Positions 14,503 to 21,637 of a DNA stretch of 35,013 nt are shown piece by piece (position 1 is the first letter of the stretch; every line of letters starts with the position of its first letter). The stretch is from a virus: IMG/VR virus record IMGVR_UViG_3300013306_000038, positions 1-35,013 of that record; one strand, written 5' to 3'. The notes beneath the pieces were generated by a model that was not told the DNA's origin, did not search any database, and worked only from the letters and a program-made list of their open reading frames with translations. The translations under genes and the position numbers were made by a program.

Positions 14503-14997
14503 TTATTTTTCGTTTCTGAACTTGAACCGCGAGTGCGGATCGTAATCAAAATCTTCCGGGTCAACATGTGAAAAACGGGCGTGCGGATCATCCAATATCG
14601 ATTTGGGTTTCGTGTTGGCGCGTTCCCACTTCGCGAACTCTTCGATGTCTTCGGGAGAGATCGAGTTGTAATTGATTCTCGGCGTTATCGTGCTATAGAC
14701 CGGCTCTGCTTGCGGCGGTTGATCGTTGACCCCTTGGATCAATTTGTGAATGTCTTGCTGGATGTCGGCGAGTGAAAGCGAGCGAACATTAATGTGATCC
14801 GACACGCGGATCGTCGGGCCGGTGAATCGCTTCTCTTTCTTCCAACGCTCGTGACGATTGAAGTCAAGATTTCCCTGACGATCCCATGTCATTTTGCGCG
14901 ACCACGTAGAGCGACTACGGCGCTTCTTGAGATCACGCACCTTGCGGGTCTTGCCTTGCCGCTCGTGCTCGCGGCGGTTGCGGTTAATGGTTACCAT
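14503..14997 (-). CDS. Hypothetical protein with highly basic N-terminus
   Basis: The product has 164 residues. The first 60 are strongly basic and arginine-rich (N-R-N-R-R-E-H-E-R-Q-G-K-T-R-K-V-R, K-K-R-R-S-R-S-T-W-S-R-K), suggesting nucleic-acid contact. The rest is polar, with short acidic repeats near the end: D-D-P-H-A-R-F-S-H and D-Y-D-P-H-S-R-F-K-F share the pattern D-P-H-x-R-F. No known family. The start overlaps the DUF7352 gene by 14 bases. Confidence 0.7.
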   Translation of the reverse strand: MVTINRNRREHERQGKTRKVRDLKKRRSRSTWSRKMTWDRQGNLDFNRHERWKKEKRFTGPTIRVSDHINVRSLSLADIQQDIHKLIQGVNDQPPQAEPVYSTITPRINYNSISPEDIEEFAKWERANTKPKSILDDPHARFSHVDPEDFDYDPHSRFKFRNEK

Positions 14998-15298
14998 TGG
15001 GTAGCTCCTCGAAGACGTGAAAGAAATATTGTCCGCCGCCTGTTACCGCCGTGCCGATAAACTTGCGCTTGAATTCGGGATGCTCTTCGAAATCCCAACC
15101 AGTTCCAAGGATGCGGAAATGGCGGTTTTCATCGGGTCGATGCGACGGGTTCACTTCAACCCATACGACAACCTTCAAGCCTTGTCCGCCGACACTCAAA
15201 ACCTTCGCGCCCCATGGCAACGAAACCTTCGTGCGCCCTAGCTCTTCCGGCTTGTCCTGACTGATGTCGGTAAGTTCAAATTTCCAGATGGATAACAT
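14984..15298 (-). CDS. DUF7352-like phage protein
   Basis: The ATG at 15298 (104 residues) is preceded by AGGGA at good spacing and overlaps the upstream stop region (TGATATG). The pattern matches a small phage family: M-L-S-I-W-K-F-E-L at the start, L-P-W-G-A-K-V-L-S-V-G-G-Q-G in the middle, a V-W-V-E-V-N-P strand, then F-R-I-L-G-T-G-W, and Y-F-F-H-V-F-E at the end. The function of this family is unknown; it is widespread in phages of proteobacteria. Confidence 0.78.
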   Translation of the reverse strand: MLSIWKFELTDISQDKPEELGRTKVSLPWGAKVLSVGGQGLKVVVWVEVNPSHRPDENRHFRILGTGWDFEEHPEFKRKFIGTAVTGGGQYFFHVFEELPNGNH

Positions 15299-15299
15299 A

Positions 15300-15530
15300 T
15301 CAATCCCTATTGAGTAGTTCATCGAGTAAAAAGCAGAACAGACGCCAGCATGCGCCTTTGGCCTGATCCGGATCTTTAAACTGACCGACCGGATGCACCA
15401 CGCCGCCAAGCATGACGGCGGCGAAATACTTGTTCGAGCTTACATCCCATTCGATCACGGCATGCTGAATTCCGCCTTCAAAGCCTATGAAGCGCTTCCC
15501 GTTGGCGCGTGACTCCCATTGCATCGGCAT
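15300..15530 (-). CDS. Hypothetical protein, first gene of the leftward operon
   Basis: The frame opens from 15602, but the preferred start is ATG 15530 (76 residues), which has AAGGAAG about 8 bases upstream and lies downstream of the likely transcription start; ATG 15524 is also possible. The product starts M-P-M-Q-W-E-S-R-A-N-G-K-R-F and contains strands (H-A-V-I-E-W-D, F-A-A-V-M-L-G-G) and a C-terminal helix R-L-F-C-F-L-L-D-E-L-L. No family is recognised. It is the promoter-proximal gene of the replication operon. Confidence 0.65.
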   Translation of the reverse strand: MPMQWESRANGKRFIGFEGGIQHAVIEWDVSSNKYFAAVMLGGVVHPVGQFKDPDQAKGACWRLFCFLLDELLNRD

Positions 15531-15573
15531 GTATCGGTCTTCCTTTTCTGTGCATTCTGTTAGTTCAGAAAGC

Positions 15574-15603
15574 ATGTTACCCGGTGCGCAGCATTTGAAC
15601 AAG
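15574..15603 (-). promoter_or_regulatory. Leftward sigma-70 promoter of the replication operon
   Basis: TTGTTC (15598-15603) and TAACAT (15574-15579) are separated by 18 bases on the minus strand, 44 bases before the first gene's ATG. A TTAGTTCA box (15560-15567) lies just downstream of the -10, where a repressor could act. It faces the rightward promoter at 15625-15653. Confidence 0.6.
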
Positions 15604-15624
15604 GATTTTACGCTAAAATGAGCG

Positions 15625-15653
15625 TTGCCTAGTTCACTTTTTAGGGCTAGAAT
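15625..15653 (+). promoter_or_regulatory. Rightward sigma-70 promoter of the primase operon
   Basis: TTGCCT (15625-15630) and TAGAAT (15648-15653) are spaced by the ideal 17 bases, 30 bases before the GTG start of the primase gene. A CTAGTTCA box (15629-15636) overlaps the -35 and spacer, matching the box family found at the right-arm promoters. A short dyad ACGCT...AGCGT (15610-15625) lies between the two divergent promoters. Confidence 0.7.
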
Positions 15654-15682
15654 GACTTCGCATCCATAGAAAGGAAAGAATT

Positions 15683-16795
15683 GTGAATGATTTGCAGAAA
15701 ATGACGGCGGACGCTGAAACGTTTTTGTTCGAGCTTGGCAAGTTCTTGCCGGAAGAAGAACGCGTGATGGTTGGATATGCAGCAGACGCGACCGTGAAGA
15801 TCGACGCCAACGGGCGCAAGCTCAACGCGGGATGGTGGCCTGCCGCCTACAAACCGGGCAAGGCGATCGACGTCAATAAGAACTGCTATGCCTGCATCAG
15901 TTCATCAAAGAAAACACCCAACCCGAAAACCGGCGTGCTGCGTTACTGGCGCGGCGAAGAATCGTTTGGTCATGGGCTCGCGCTCATGGTCGATGACATC
16001 GGCAGCGGTAAGGGTTCGAAGGGCGGACTGACCATTGAGGATCTGAGTAATGTACTGTTCCCTACTGCGATTATCGAGACCAGTCCGGACAACTATCAGT
16101 TATGGTATTTCATGGACGTTCCGGAACCGTCGCTTATCCGCTTCAAGGCTTTTCTCTATGCATTCGTCGCAAACGTCCTTAAGAAAGGGGGCGATAACAC
16201 GATCAAGGACATCTCCCGGTACGGTCGCATGCCATGCGGATACAACAATAAACGGGTCAGCGGCGAAAACAATGCCGCGCTCAAGTACGCCGATTCAAAG
16301 GGTAAGCCGTGGCGTGTTCAAATTCGTGAAGCGAACTATGACATTCGTTACACGATCGACGAAATAGCGGACGCTTTCAAGTTCCAGATCGAGCTTCCCG
16401 TTAAACGTGAAGTGAAGGTTGTTGAAGGCGAGTATCGGTTCGATAGCGCTTGGCTTAAGATGGCCGATCGAATTCTGAGCAAAGCGAAACAGGGCGAAGG
16501 TTCGGGCGGCGAAGTTCGCATGAACATGAGCGGCAAGTATCGTATCGCCTGCCCTTGGGGTCACGAGCACACAAACGGCGATCCATACGGCGCATATTTT
16601 CGCGGCCCGATCCCGGGGGCGGAACATGAGTTTGTGTTCGGTTGCGCGCACGATACCTGCCGCAAGATCAACCGGCGAACGTGGTCGGCATTTGTCGATG
16701 AAGTGGTGATGCCTTATGTCGTCATGAAGTTGGATGAAGCGAGTCAAAACGATCAGTGGTATTTCGAAACTCTTGGAGAAACGCATGACGCCTGA
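15683..16795 (+). CDS. AEP-type DNA primase with C-terminal zinc-binding motif
   Basis: The start is GTG 15683 (370 residues), with AAAGGAAAG just upstream. Features of archaeo-eukaryotic-type primases found in plasmids and phages are visible: L-A-L-M-V-D-D-I-G (99-107, the metal-binding acidic pair D104/D105), I-I-E-T-S-P-D-N-Y-Q-L-W-Y (130-142), and D-I-S-R-Y-G-R-M-P-C-G (176-186), the usual S-R-x-x-R-x-P-G-like motif. The C-terminal part has a C/H cluster, C-P-W-G-H-E-H (290-296) and C-A-H-D-T-C (321-326), which probably binds zinc and contacts template. It would lay primers for the phage Pol III. It is the first gene of the rightward operon and overlaps the next by 11 bases. Confidence 0.8.
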   Translation: MNDLQKMTADAETFLFELGKFLPEEERVMVGYAADATVKIDANGRKLNAGWWPAAYKPGKAIDVNKNCYACISSSKKTPNPKTGVLRYWRGEESFGHGLALMVDDIGSGKGSKGGLTIEDLSNVLFPTAIIETSPDNYQLWYFMDVPEPSLIRFKAFLYAFVANVLKKGGDNTIKDISRYGRMPCGYNNKRVSGENNAALKYADSKGKPWRVQIREANYDIRYTIDEIADAFKFQIELPVKREVKVVEGEYRFDSAWLKMADRILSKAKQGEGSGGEVRMNMSGKYRIACPWGHEHTNGDPYGAYFRGPIPGAEHEFVFGCAHDTCRKINRRTWSAFVDEVVMPYVVMKLDEASQNDQWYFETLGETHDA

Positions 16796-16958
16796 AGAAC
16801 TGCAGGAAAAGAAAAAGGAACTGCTTGACGCGATTCACAAAGCGGAAATTCTCGCATTCGCCTATGCGCGCGAACTCGAAGTTGGCGATCAGCGAACGGC
16901 GGCGTTCGAGGTAGCGGAGAACCTTCGTTGTGCAACGCGCGTTCGAGTGAGGGCATGA
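16785..16958 (+). CDS. Hypothetical small helical protein (57 aa)
   Basis: ATG 16785 has GGAG at good spacing and lies inside the primase 3' end; the longer upstream frame is not used. The product is one or two charged helices (E-E-L-Q-E-K-K-K-E-L-L-D-A-I-H-K-A-E-I-L-A-F-A-Y-A-R-E-L). No family. It ends in an ATGA overlap with the next gene. Confidence 0.72.
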   Translation: MTPEELQEKKKELLDAIHKAEILAFAYARELEVGDQRTAAFEVAENLRCATRVRVRA

Positions 16959-17164
16959 TCGTCTTCAAGGTTGCACGCGGTCATGGCGGGGCGCGCGTGT
17001 TCTACGATCGCAAGCGCAACAAAGACGGTTCCCGCTGGCGCGGTTATCACTATCTGGCGGTAACCGTTTGCGTTTATTCAAAGGGCTCGTTCTGGCGAGT
17101 CATTATCGGGCCGCTTGCCATATGCTTTTTGGCACGGAACACCAAAGGAGAAAGGAAGAAATGA
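16955..17164 (+). CDS. Hypothetical small basic protein with hydrophobic C-terminal half (69 aa)
   Basis: ATG 16955 overlaps the previous stop (ATGA). The N-terminal 30 residues are basic (H-G-G-A-R-V-F-Y-D-R-K-R-N-K-D). The later part, Y-L-A-V-T-V-C-V-Y and V-I-I-G-P-L-A-I-C-F-L-A, is hydrophobic and may be a membrane hairpin or buried beta sheet. No family is recognised. Confidence 0.7.
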   Translation: MIVFKVARGHGGARVFYDRKRNKDGSRWRGYHYLAVTVCVYSKGSFWRVIIGPLAICFLARNTKGERKK

Positions 17165-17463
17165 GAGCGAAATTCCCAACACCATTACCGCGCGTCAGGC
17201 TTGACCACTTGCCCGGGGTTTCGGGCGGCAGTTTGAACGGATATCAGATCAGAACTGTAACGGAAGGGTTGACGGTTCTGACCGGCTTTACGCGCGTGAT
17301 AACTCACGTCGGAGATCGTGGCGGCGTTGTCATCTGGAAAGATGATGACGGTTGGTTTCACTGTGAGTTCCACGTTAAACGTGTCACGATTGCATCCGGC
17401 GAATACAAGTTCAAATATTGCGTTAAGGAATTTTTACAGGACTATATCCCGGCATGCCACTAA
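17161..17463 (+). CDS. Hypothetical beta-rich protein (100 aa)
   Basis: ATG 17161 follows a strong AAAGGAGAAAGGAAG site and overlaps the upstream stop by ATGA. The central part is a run of likely strands (Y-Q-I-R-T-V-T, L-T-V-L-T-G-F-T-R-V-I-T, G-G-V-V-I-W-K, F-H-C-E-F-H-V-K-R-V-T-I). A near-parS sequence inside it was examined and rejected. No family is recognised. Confidence 0.75.
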   Translation: MRAKFPTPLPRVRLDHLPGVSGGSLNGYQIRTVTEGLTVLTGFTRVITHVGDRGGVVIWKDDDGWFHCEFHVKRVTIASGEYKFKYCVKEFLQDYIPACH

Positions 17464-17732
17464 AGAAAACAGTACAGCGGATCTCGAAGCAACGGCGGCA
17501 GGCGCTTCTTGAAGATAGCATCTACAAAATAGAGCGCGTGGTGACTGACGAATGCGCCCGACAGTTCGCGCAACGCTTCGATGTCGTGATCCATCATCAT
17601 CCGCACCTCTCGATGATGGCGATGGTCGCCACGCGTCAGGATGGAATCGAATTCACGAATGATCAGGTCGCTTGGCTTCGTGGCTTTGACGCCGGGATAC
17701 TGACCGCTAAGGAGGCGTTGCGAAATGTCTAA
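17454..17732 (+). CDS. Hypothetical protein (92 aa)
   Basis: ATG 17454 overlaps the preceding gene by 10 bases. The N-terminus is basic (K-K-T-V-Q-R-I-S-K-Q-R-R), followed by helices and a histidine-rich strand (V-V-I-H-H-H-P-H-L-S-M-M-A-M-V). The C-terminus, Q-V-A-W-L-R-G-F-D-A-G-I-L-T-A, is a short pattern seen in several phage small proteins. Function unknown. Confidence 0.73.
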   Translation: MPLKKTVQRISKQRRQALLEDSIYKIERVVTDECARQFAQRFDVVIHHHPHLSMMAMVATRQDGIEFTNDQVAWLRGFDAGILTAKEALRNV

Positions 17733-17949
17733 TGCATCCTACTGGTTGAAAGGGCAGAAGTTCAAGCAGGCCGGGCGTAATGGTGTATGCATCCGGTTCG
17801 CACTTGGCGGGTTTGGCGCGGCAACCACGACTTACAACCATTCGATGACGCCAGAAAATAAAAGTGAAATAGCACGTCGCATCGTTGCCGCGCTCAACTA
17901 TACTAGCGACTTGACAATCGAAGAAATTGAGAAAGGAAAGAACCCATGA
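17725..17949 (+). CDS. Hypothetical protein (74 aa)
   Basis: ATG 17725 overlaps the previous gene by 8 bases and has AAGGAGG-like sequence upstream (CTAAGGAGGCG), the best ribosome site in this stretch. The product has an aromatic/glycine-rich first half (F-A-L-G-G-F-G-A-A-T-T-T-Y) and a helical second half. No family is recognised. A TGAAATAG box copy occurs inside the gene near 17868, probably by chance. Confidence 0.73.
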   Translation: MSNASYWLKGQKFKQAGRNGVCIRFALGGFGAATTTYNHSMTPENKSEIARRIVAALNYTSDLTIEEIEKGKNP

Positions 17950-18284
17950 CACAAAGCATTGCAAAATTAGTTCAGATCTTGCGCGATGAACAAACGTTTC
18001 TCGCGAACTCGCGCGAGCAATGCGACGACTACGAAGGCGAGCGTTGGGATCGGATCGAGTCGATCATTTCGTATCTGCAGGTTGACGCTGCAGAGAACGA
18101 GCTTGATTCAGAACGCCTGACCGCGTTGATCGGGCACGCGTGGGAGTTGGACGCTTACTCAAAGAAAAACGGCAACCCGCAAAAGCTTTTGGTCAGAGCT
18201 TGGAACACCGCTAAGCGACGGGAATCCGATCAAAAAGACTTCCGTAAGTCGATCGACGCTTTTATTGCGGGGTGCGGGGAATGA
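17946..18284 (+). CDS. Hypothetical helical protein (112 aa)
   Basis: The start shares ATGA with the previous stop and has GAAAGGAAAG upstream. The product is acidic and almost entirely helical (I-A-K-L-V-Q-I-L-R-D-E-Q-T-F-L, R-I-E-S-I-I-S-Y-L-Q-V). No cysteine motif other than single residues, no membrane segment and no recognised family. Confidence 0.75.
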   Translation: MTQSIAKLVQILRDEQTFLANSREQCDDYEGERWDRIESIISYLQVDAAENELDSERLTALIGHAWELDAYSKKNGNPQKLLVRAWNTAKRRESDQKDFRKSIDAFIAGCGE

Positions 18285-18601
18285 CCAACACGCCACTTTC
18301 ACAAGCTGCTGAAGCGCTCGAACAAGCTTATCTCGATGTCGCGAACGGCGTCGTCAAGCCTAACAAAATGCCGCTTGAGCCGTTGGTTCGAGCCGTGCAA
18401 GCGATGCGCACGCAGGAACCGAACTGGATCAATACACGCGACGAAGTTCCGGTTGGCTCTCAAGACGTGTTAGTTCGCGGAATCTATCACGGGGCTCTGA
18501 AGCATGACATTGCAGGGCTCTTTAATGGCGTTTGGAAATCTCAGGTGACAGAAGACGAAGTTCGGTTTGTTGTTCTTGATTGGATGGTGATCCCATTATG
18601 A
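18281..18601 (+). CDS. DUF551-like phage protein
   Basis: ATG 18281 (106 residues) overlaps the previous stop (ATGA). The second half has the DUF551 layout: P-N-W-I-N-T-R-D-E-V-P at the start, V-L-V-R-G-I-Y as first strand, G-V-W-K-S in the middle, and a terminal V-L-D-W-M-V-I-P-L resembling the usual V-T-H-W-M-P-L-P ending. The domain is common in phages and its function is unknown. The N-terminal 45 residues are helical and outside the domain. Confidence 0.72.
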   Translation: MTNTPLSQAAEALEQAYLDVANGVVKPNKMPLEPLVRAVQAMRTQEPNWINTRDEVPVGSQDVLVRGIYHGALKHDIAGLFNGVWKSQVTEDEVRFVVLDWMVIPL

Positions 18602-18930
18602 AACGCAAAGAAATCATCGCGGAGTGCATTGAAGTGCTGCAGGATATCGGCTATTCGGAACTTGCCGAAAGCCTTGCAAAGCTCGAACGCCCGTTCAAAG
18701 TATCGGTTGGCACTTTGACCGCATCCAACGGCGTGACCCATGTCGTATTGCTCGATTCGTTCGATCGCCCGGCAGAAGCCAAGGGGTATGACTCGATCGG
18801 GCGCATCGAGGCGTTCGCCACGCCTTCACGTGAAAACGCCGACATCGAAGCGGCAGTTTGGGAAGCGTTCTTGAACGGTGAAGGCGATACGAGCAATACC
18901 CGGGCGCGCAAGACGTTGGGGGAATCGTGA
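18598..18930 (+). CDS. Hypothetical protein (110 aa)
   Basis: ATG 18598 overlaps the upstream stop (ATGA). It has an N-terminal helical region (E-I-I-A-E-C-I-E-V-L-Q-D-I-G-Y-S-E-L-A-E-S-L), then strands (F-K-V-S-V-G-T-L, H-V-V-L-L-D-S-F). No family is recognised. It contains a CACGTG core with TTCACGTGAA symmetry near 18827, too diverged to call parS. Confidence 0.72.
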   Translation: MKRKEIIAECIEVLQDIGYSELAESLAKLERPFKVSVGTLTASNGVTHVVLLDSFDRPAEAKGYDSIGRIEAFATPSRENADIEAAVWEAFLNGEGDTSNTRARKTLGES

Positions 18931-19418
18931 AGCGCGATAAGGGTCCATCGCTCAAAGCAACCGGGGAAATGGTCGGCGATGCCGTGATGGAGTTCCTAGC
19001 ACGTCAAGGCGGAGTCGTTCCGCCGCCTAAGGGCGAATGCCGATGCATGGTGACATGCCAAGGCTACACGGAAGGTTGCCGGGGACTTAAGAAGCTCGAT
19101 GATCTCGCCGCGTCGGCAGGCGTGAACGTGGAGAAGATGAACGCAATAATCAACGCCAAGGAAGACACGGAAGTGAAGACCGATCCAGTTCCTAACGCCC
19201 TGTACAGCGCGGCGGACGTGGAAAAGCGCGAGAAGCAATTACGGCGCGAGCAAGAACGCAGAGAGTTCGAGGAACGCGTTGCAAAAGCTGTTGAAGAGTC
19301 CGCGCCGATCCGGTCATTGCTTGTCGATCTCGCACGAAAAATTCTCGATGGTTCAGTGGATAACGAACAGGCTGATCGAGTTCTTAAAATTGTGGATATG
19401 TGGAAGGAATTGACATGA
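18927..19418 (+). CDS. Hypothetical protein with cysteine cluster and coiled coil (163 aa)
   Basis: It starts with GTG 18927 in a GTGA overlap. Residues 38-52 hold a cysteine cluster (E-C-R-C-M-V-T-C-Q-G-Y-T-E-G-C) that may bind metal. Residues about 100-130 are a long charged helix (E-K-R-E-K-Q-L-R-R-E-Q-E-R-R-E-F-E-E-R) typical of a coiled coil. No family is recognised. Confidence 0.73.
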   Translation: MKRDKGPSLKATGEMVGDAVMEFLARQGGVVPPPKGECRCMVTCQGYTEGCRGLKKLDDLAASAGVNVEKMNAIINAKEDTEVKTDPVPNALYSAADVEKREKQLRREQERREFEERVAKAVEESAPIRSLLVDLARKILDGSVDNEQADRVLKIVDMWKELT

Positions 19419-19705
19419 GCACAAAACGAGCTTGGGTTTATGAACTTGCGCATGCGCGCGATAATCTCGTTTGGTGCAATTGGGTTTGGCATCTAAGCGA
19501 CTCAAAGCCAAACGTTCCGGAAGGTTCGATTCGAAATCTCAGTGAGCTTATTTCAGTAAGTGAAGTAGATGAACTTCGAACGGTTCGGGATGAAGTCGCG
19601 CTTTCGATCGGCGATGTCATGTGGGATAGTCACGCGGAGATCACGAAACGCACGCTCAAGCGTTGGCATAAAATTATTGACAAGGTTATCAAGGGGGAAG
19701 GATGA
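19415..19705 (+). CDS. Hypothetical protein (96 aa)
   Basis: ATG 19415 overlaps the upstream stop (ATGA). The sequence is tryptophan-rich near the N-terminus (R-A-W-V-Y-E-L, V-W-C-N-W-V-W-H-L) and helical later (H-A-E-I-T-K-R-T-L-K-R-W-H-K-I-I). No known domain is recognised. Confidence 0.73.
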   Translation: MSTKRAWVYELAHARDNLVWCNWVWHLSDSKPNVPEGSIRNLSELISVSEVDELRTVRDEVALSIGDVMWDSHAEITKRTLKRWHKIIDKVIKGEG

Positions 19706-19938
19706 AAACTCTACCGACACTCGCGCTAGGCGAGGAATTCATTTGTGATTCAGGTTGCGGCACGACGACGCCGGTATTGAAAGAGTTCGAGTATTCGCGC
19801 GAAGAGTTCGATGACGGACACGTGATCTCGAAGACCCGACCCGAATGGTTTTCGTCGTGCTGCAGTTCGAACGTCTGTGTGTATCGACCCGACGATTCGA
19901 TCGTCGATATTGAAGACTATGTTCAGAAGGTGAGCTAA
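19702..19938 (+). CDS. Hypothetical zinc-ribbon-like protein (78 aa)
   Basis: ATG 19702 overlaps the upstream stop (ATGA). The arrangement C-D-S-G-C (residues 15-19) and S-S-C-C-S-S-N-V-C (51-59) would suit a zinc ribbon, with an acidic stretch between and after. No family name can be given. Confidence 0.73.
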   Translation: MKTLPTLALGEEFICDSGCGTTTPVLKEFEYSREEFDDGHVISKTRPEWFSSCCSSNVCVYRPDDSIVDIEDYVQKVS

Positions 19939-20585
19939 TGGAATTGAAAGATACATTCAACGGCAACGATAAACATCTCGTGGCCTGCATCAAAGCGCTG
20001 CTTGAGATGGACGAAACCGGCGCGCTCGTGCCGCATGGCGTCGGCGGTCAGGCTCGCGTGATGTTGAGCGCAGCAGCGGTTCGACTCGATGCATACCGAG
20101 AGGCGAAGTCAAACAAAAACATCGGTAGTAATTTCGATGACTTCCTCGCCGACGAAGGGATTCTTAAAGAAGTGACCGACGTTGCTAAAAAGCGAGTTGA
20201 AGGTTTATGCAATCTCGGTATGGAATGCGAAAAGCATGGCGTTTGCTACGCGGAAGCACAAGGCGCACCGGAAAAGTGCGGTAAGTACGATGCTTTTGAA
20301 GCTGTTGTTCGAGCTTACGGCGAAGCATGTCGTCGATCGACAAGCGCCACGGAGATGAACGAAAAGTTGAAAATGGTTCTCGCTTTCCACAACCCGGACG
20401 GCGTTGCATCATGCGTCGCGGCGATTCAGTTCGCGATCGAGAACGAGTTCGATGAAGGCATGCAGTTCTTACGATGCTGGAACGAAGCCAATTTTGAAGC
20501 CTGCCGCGAAGAGTGGCCGGAAGCGCCGGATGAATGCTACATTGGGGCCGATCAAACTTTCAAACCCAAGTGCGCGGAGGGTTGA
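19938..20585 (+). CDS. Hypothetical protein carrying a common phage helical motif (215 aa)
   Basis: ATG 19938 overlaps the preceding stop (TAATG). Around residue 65 the segment N-F-D-D-F-L-A-D-E-G-I-L-K-E-V-T resembles a short helix motif widespread in phage and antitoxin-like proteins (S-N-F-D-D-F-L-x-E-E-G-I). The middle has several cysteines (C-N-L-G-M-E-C-E-K-H-G-V-C). The rest is helical. Function unknown. Confidence 0.75.
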   Translation: MELKDTFNGNDKHLVACIKALLEMDETGALVPHGVGGQARVMLSAAAVRLDAYREAKSNKNIGSNFDDFLADEGILKEVTDVAKKRVEGLCNLGMECEKHGVCYAEAQGAPEKCGKYDAFEAVVRAYGEACRRSTSATEMNEKLKMVLAFHNPDGVASCVAAIQFAIENEFDEGMQFLRCWNEANFEACREEWPEAPDECYIGADQTFKPKCAEG

Positions 20586-20588
20586 ATA

Positions 20589-20948
20589 ATGGGATGGAGC
20601 ATCGGATACGATAGCAATTGGAAGCGCGACATTGGGTACGGTGTTCCGGCAGTATGCGACCATCCAGATTGCAACCATGACATCGATCGCGGCCTTGCCT
20701 ATGTTTGCGCCAATCAAGAGCCATACGGCGGTGATGACGGTTGCGGACTCTACTTCTGTCACGAGCATTTGTCGGGCGGTAAGTGCGAGCGATGCGCGTT
20801 GATCACTGACGATAAATATGTAAAATCGTTCGAGGCAAAGCCTGATGTTCAGAAGTGGATCGATTGGAAACTGAATCATCCAAGCTGGCAACAATGGCGC
20901 GAAGAAAATCCAGACGAAGTAAAGCGCATAAAGGAATCACAAAAATGA
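20589..20948 (+). CDS. Conserved cysteine-rich phage protein (zinc-binding)
   Basis: The 119-residue product begins M-G-W-S-I-G-Y-D-S-N-W-K-R-D-I-G-Y-G-V-P-A, a start I recognise from many phage hypothetical proteins. A dense Cys/His array follows: C-D-H-P-D-C-N, Y-V-C-A-N, G-C-G-L-Y-F-C-H-E-H-L and K-C-E-R-C, probably two zinc sites of a RING/treble-clef kind. The remaining C-terminal 40 residues are helical and tryptophan-rich. No function is known for this family. It ends in an ATGA overlap. Confidence 0.8.
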   Translation: MGWSIGYDSNWKRDIGYGVPAVCDHPDCNHDIDRGLAYVCANQEPYGGDDGCGLYFCHEHLSGGKCERCALITDDKYVKSFEAKPDVQKWIDWKLNHPSWQQWREENPDEVKRIKESQK

Positions 20949-21082
20949 CAGAATATCAACGATGCGCGCTTGCGCTGCTTGCCATCATCGCCGGGGAACT
21001 CGCCGTGCTTATCGTGCTGCGTTTCGTGCGCCGCAACCCGCCGCGTCACTTGCTTGATTATGATGAAGAGGAAGCATCGTGA
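20945..21082 (+). CDS. Small single-pass membrane protein (45 aa)
   Basis: ATG 20945 overlaps the preceding stop (ATGA). Residues 7-27 are a clear transmembrane helix (C-A-L-A-L-L-A-I-I-A-G-E-L-A-V-L-I-V-L), followed by R-F-V-R-R (positive-inside) and an acidic tail. It ends in a GTGA overlap with another membrane-protein gene, so the two may form a pair. Confidence 0.72.
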   Translation: MTEYQRCALALLAIIAGELAVLIVLRFVRRNPPRHLLDYDEEEAS

Positions 21083-21324
21083 ACGAGTCTATCTTGGTCA
21101 CCATCACGTTATGGATTGGCTCTAGCGTGATGGTTGCTGGCGGCGTTGCAGTGATTGCTTTCCTAATCGCTTTCGCCGTCGAGCATGCCGGGCGCGCGTG
21201 GCGATCAGGCATGACGTGGGCGTATTTCACCAAAGCCGTGAACGAGTACGGAAACAACCATCCGGAAGAACGTCGGCGCGCGGAAAAACTCAACCACATA
21301 TACCGGGATGATAATTCTGAATAA
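21079..21324 (+). CDS. Small membrane protein (81 aa)
   Basis: It starts with GTG 21079 in a GTGA overlap. One or two membrane segments cover residues 6-34 (I-L-V-T-I-T-L-W-I-G, V-A-G-G-V-A-V-I-A-F-L-I-A-F-A-V), and the rest is a charged soluble tail. A spanin role is conceivable from shape but nothing specific supports it. Confidence 0.72.
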   Translation: MNESILVTITLWIGSSVMVAGGVAVIAFLIAFAVEHAGRAWRSGMTWAYFTKAVNEYGNNHPEERRRAEKLNHIYRDDNSE

Positions 21325-21327
21325 TTG

Positions 21328-21354
21328 TGATATAGTGGGCGCGTTGTGAAATAG
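21328..21354 (+). promoter_or_regulatory. Putative extended -10 promoter with TGAAATAG box
   Basis: TGA-TATAGT (21328-21336) forms an extended -10, without a convincing -35, in the only real gap of this operon. A TGAAATAG box (21347-21354) lies just downstream, near the expected start of transcription. It could restart transcription for the second half of the small-gene operon. Confidence 0.4.
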
Positions 21355-21376
21355 AACCCCAAGAAAAGGTGATCAG

Positions 21377-21637
21377 ATGGCAAAATTTGAAGTAGGTCAA
21401 ATCTGGCGAGCCAAGACGCCGCGCAATGTTGCGGGTCTTGTGAACGATCGCGTGATCCGATACGTCGGCATGTATAACGTTCAATACGACGGCCCAAGCG
21501 TTGCGAACGGTCGAAAGTATCCGCTGATGAAGTTCGAAGACTTCGAGAAATGGGCCGGTCGCTTGCTCGATCCTAGCGAACTGCCGCCCGGCACGTGGGC
21601 GGAATGGGATTTCAAAAATTCCAAGAAGAACAAGTGA
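21377..21637 (+). CDS. Conserved small phage protein, beta-barrel-like (86 aa)
   Basis: ATG 21377 has AAAAGG upstream. The pattern V-G-Q-I-W-R-A-K-T-P-R, N-D-R-V-I-R-Y-V, V-Q-Y-D-G-P-S-V-A-N-G-R-K-Y-P, F-E-D-F-E-K-W-A recurs in short proteins of many phages and looks like a small SH3/KOW-type barrel. Function unknown. The next gene starts in a TGATG overlap. Confidence 0.77.
   Translation: MAKFEVGQIWRAKTPRNVAGLVNDRVIRYVGMYNVQYDGPSVANGRKYPLMKFEDFEKWAGRLLDPSELPPGTWAEWDFKNSKKNK

Noticed and set aside
13440-14519. 359-codon plus-strand frame opposite the SF1 helicase
   Set aside because: Antisense shadow of a gene with all helicase motifs intact.
17369-17386. Near-parS sequence inside the 17161-17463 gene
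   Set aside because: The central CACGTG is broken (CACGTT) and only about 13 of 16 bases match, so ParB binding is unlikely.
18822-18837. TTCACGTGAA core inside the 18598-18930 gene
   Set aside because: Only about 11 of 16 bases match parS; the outer GTT/AAC arms are missing.
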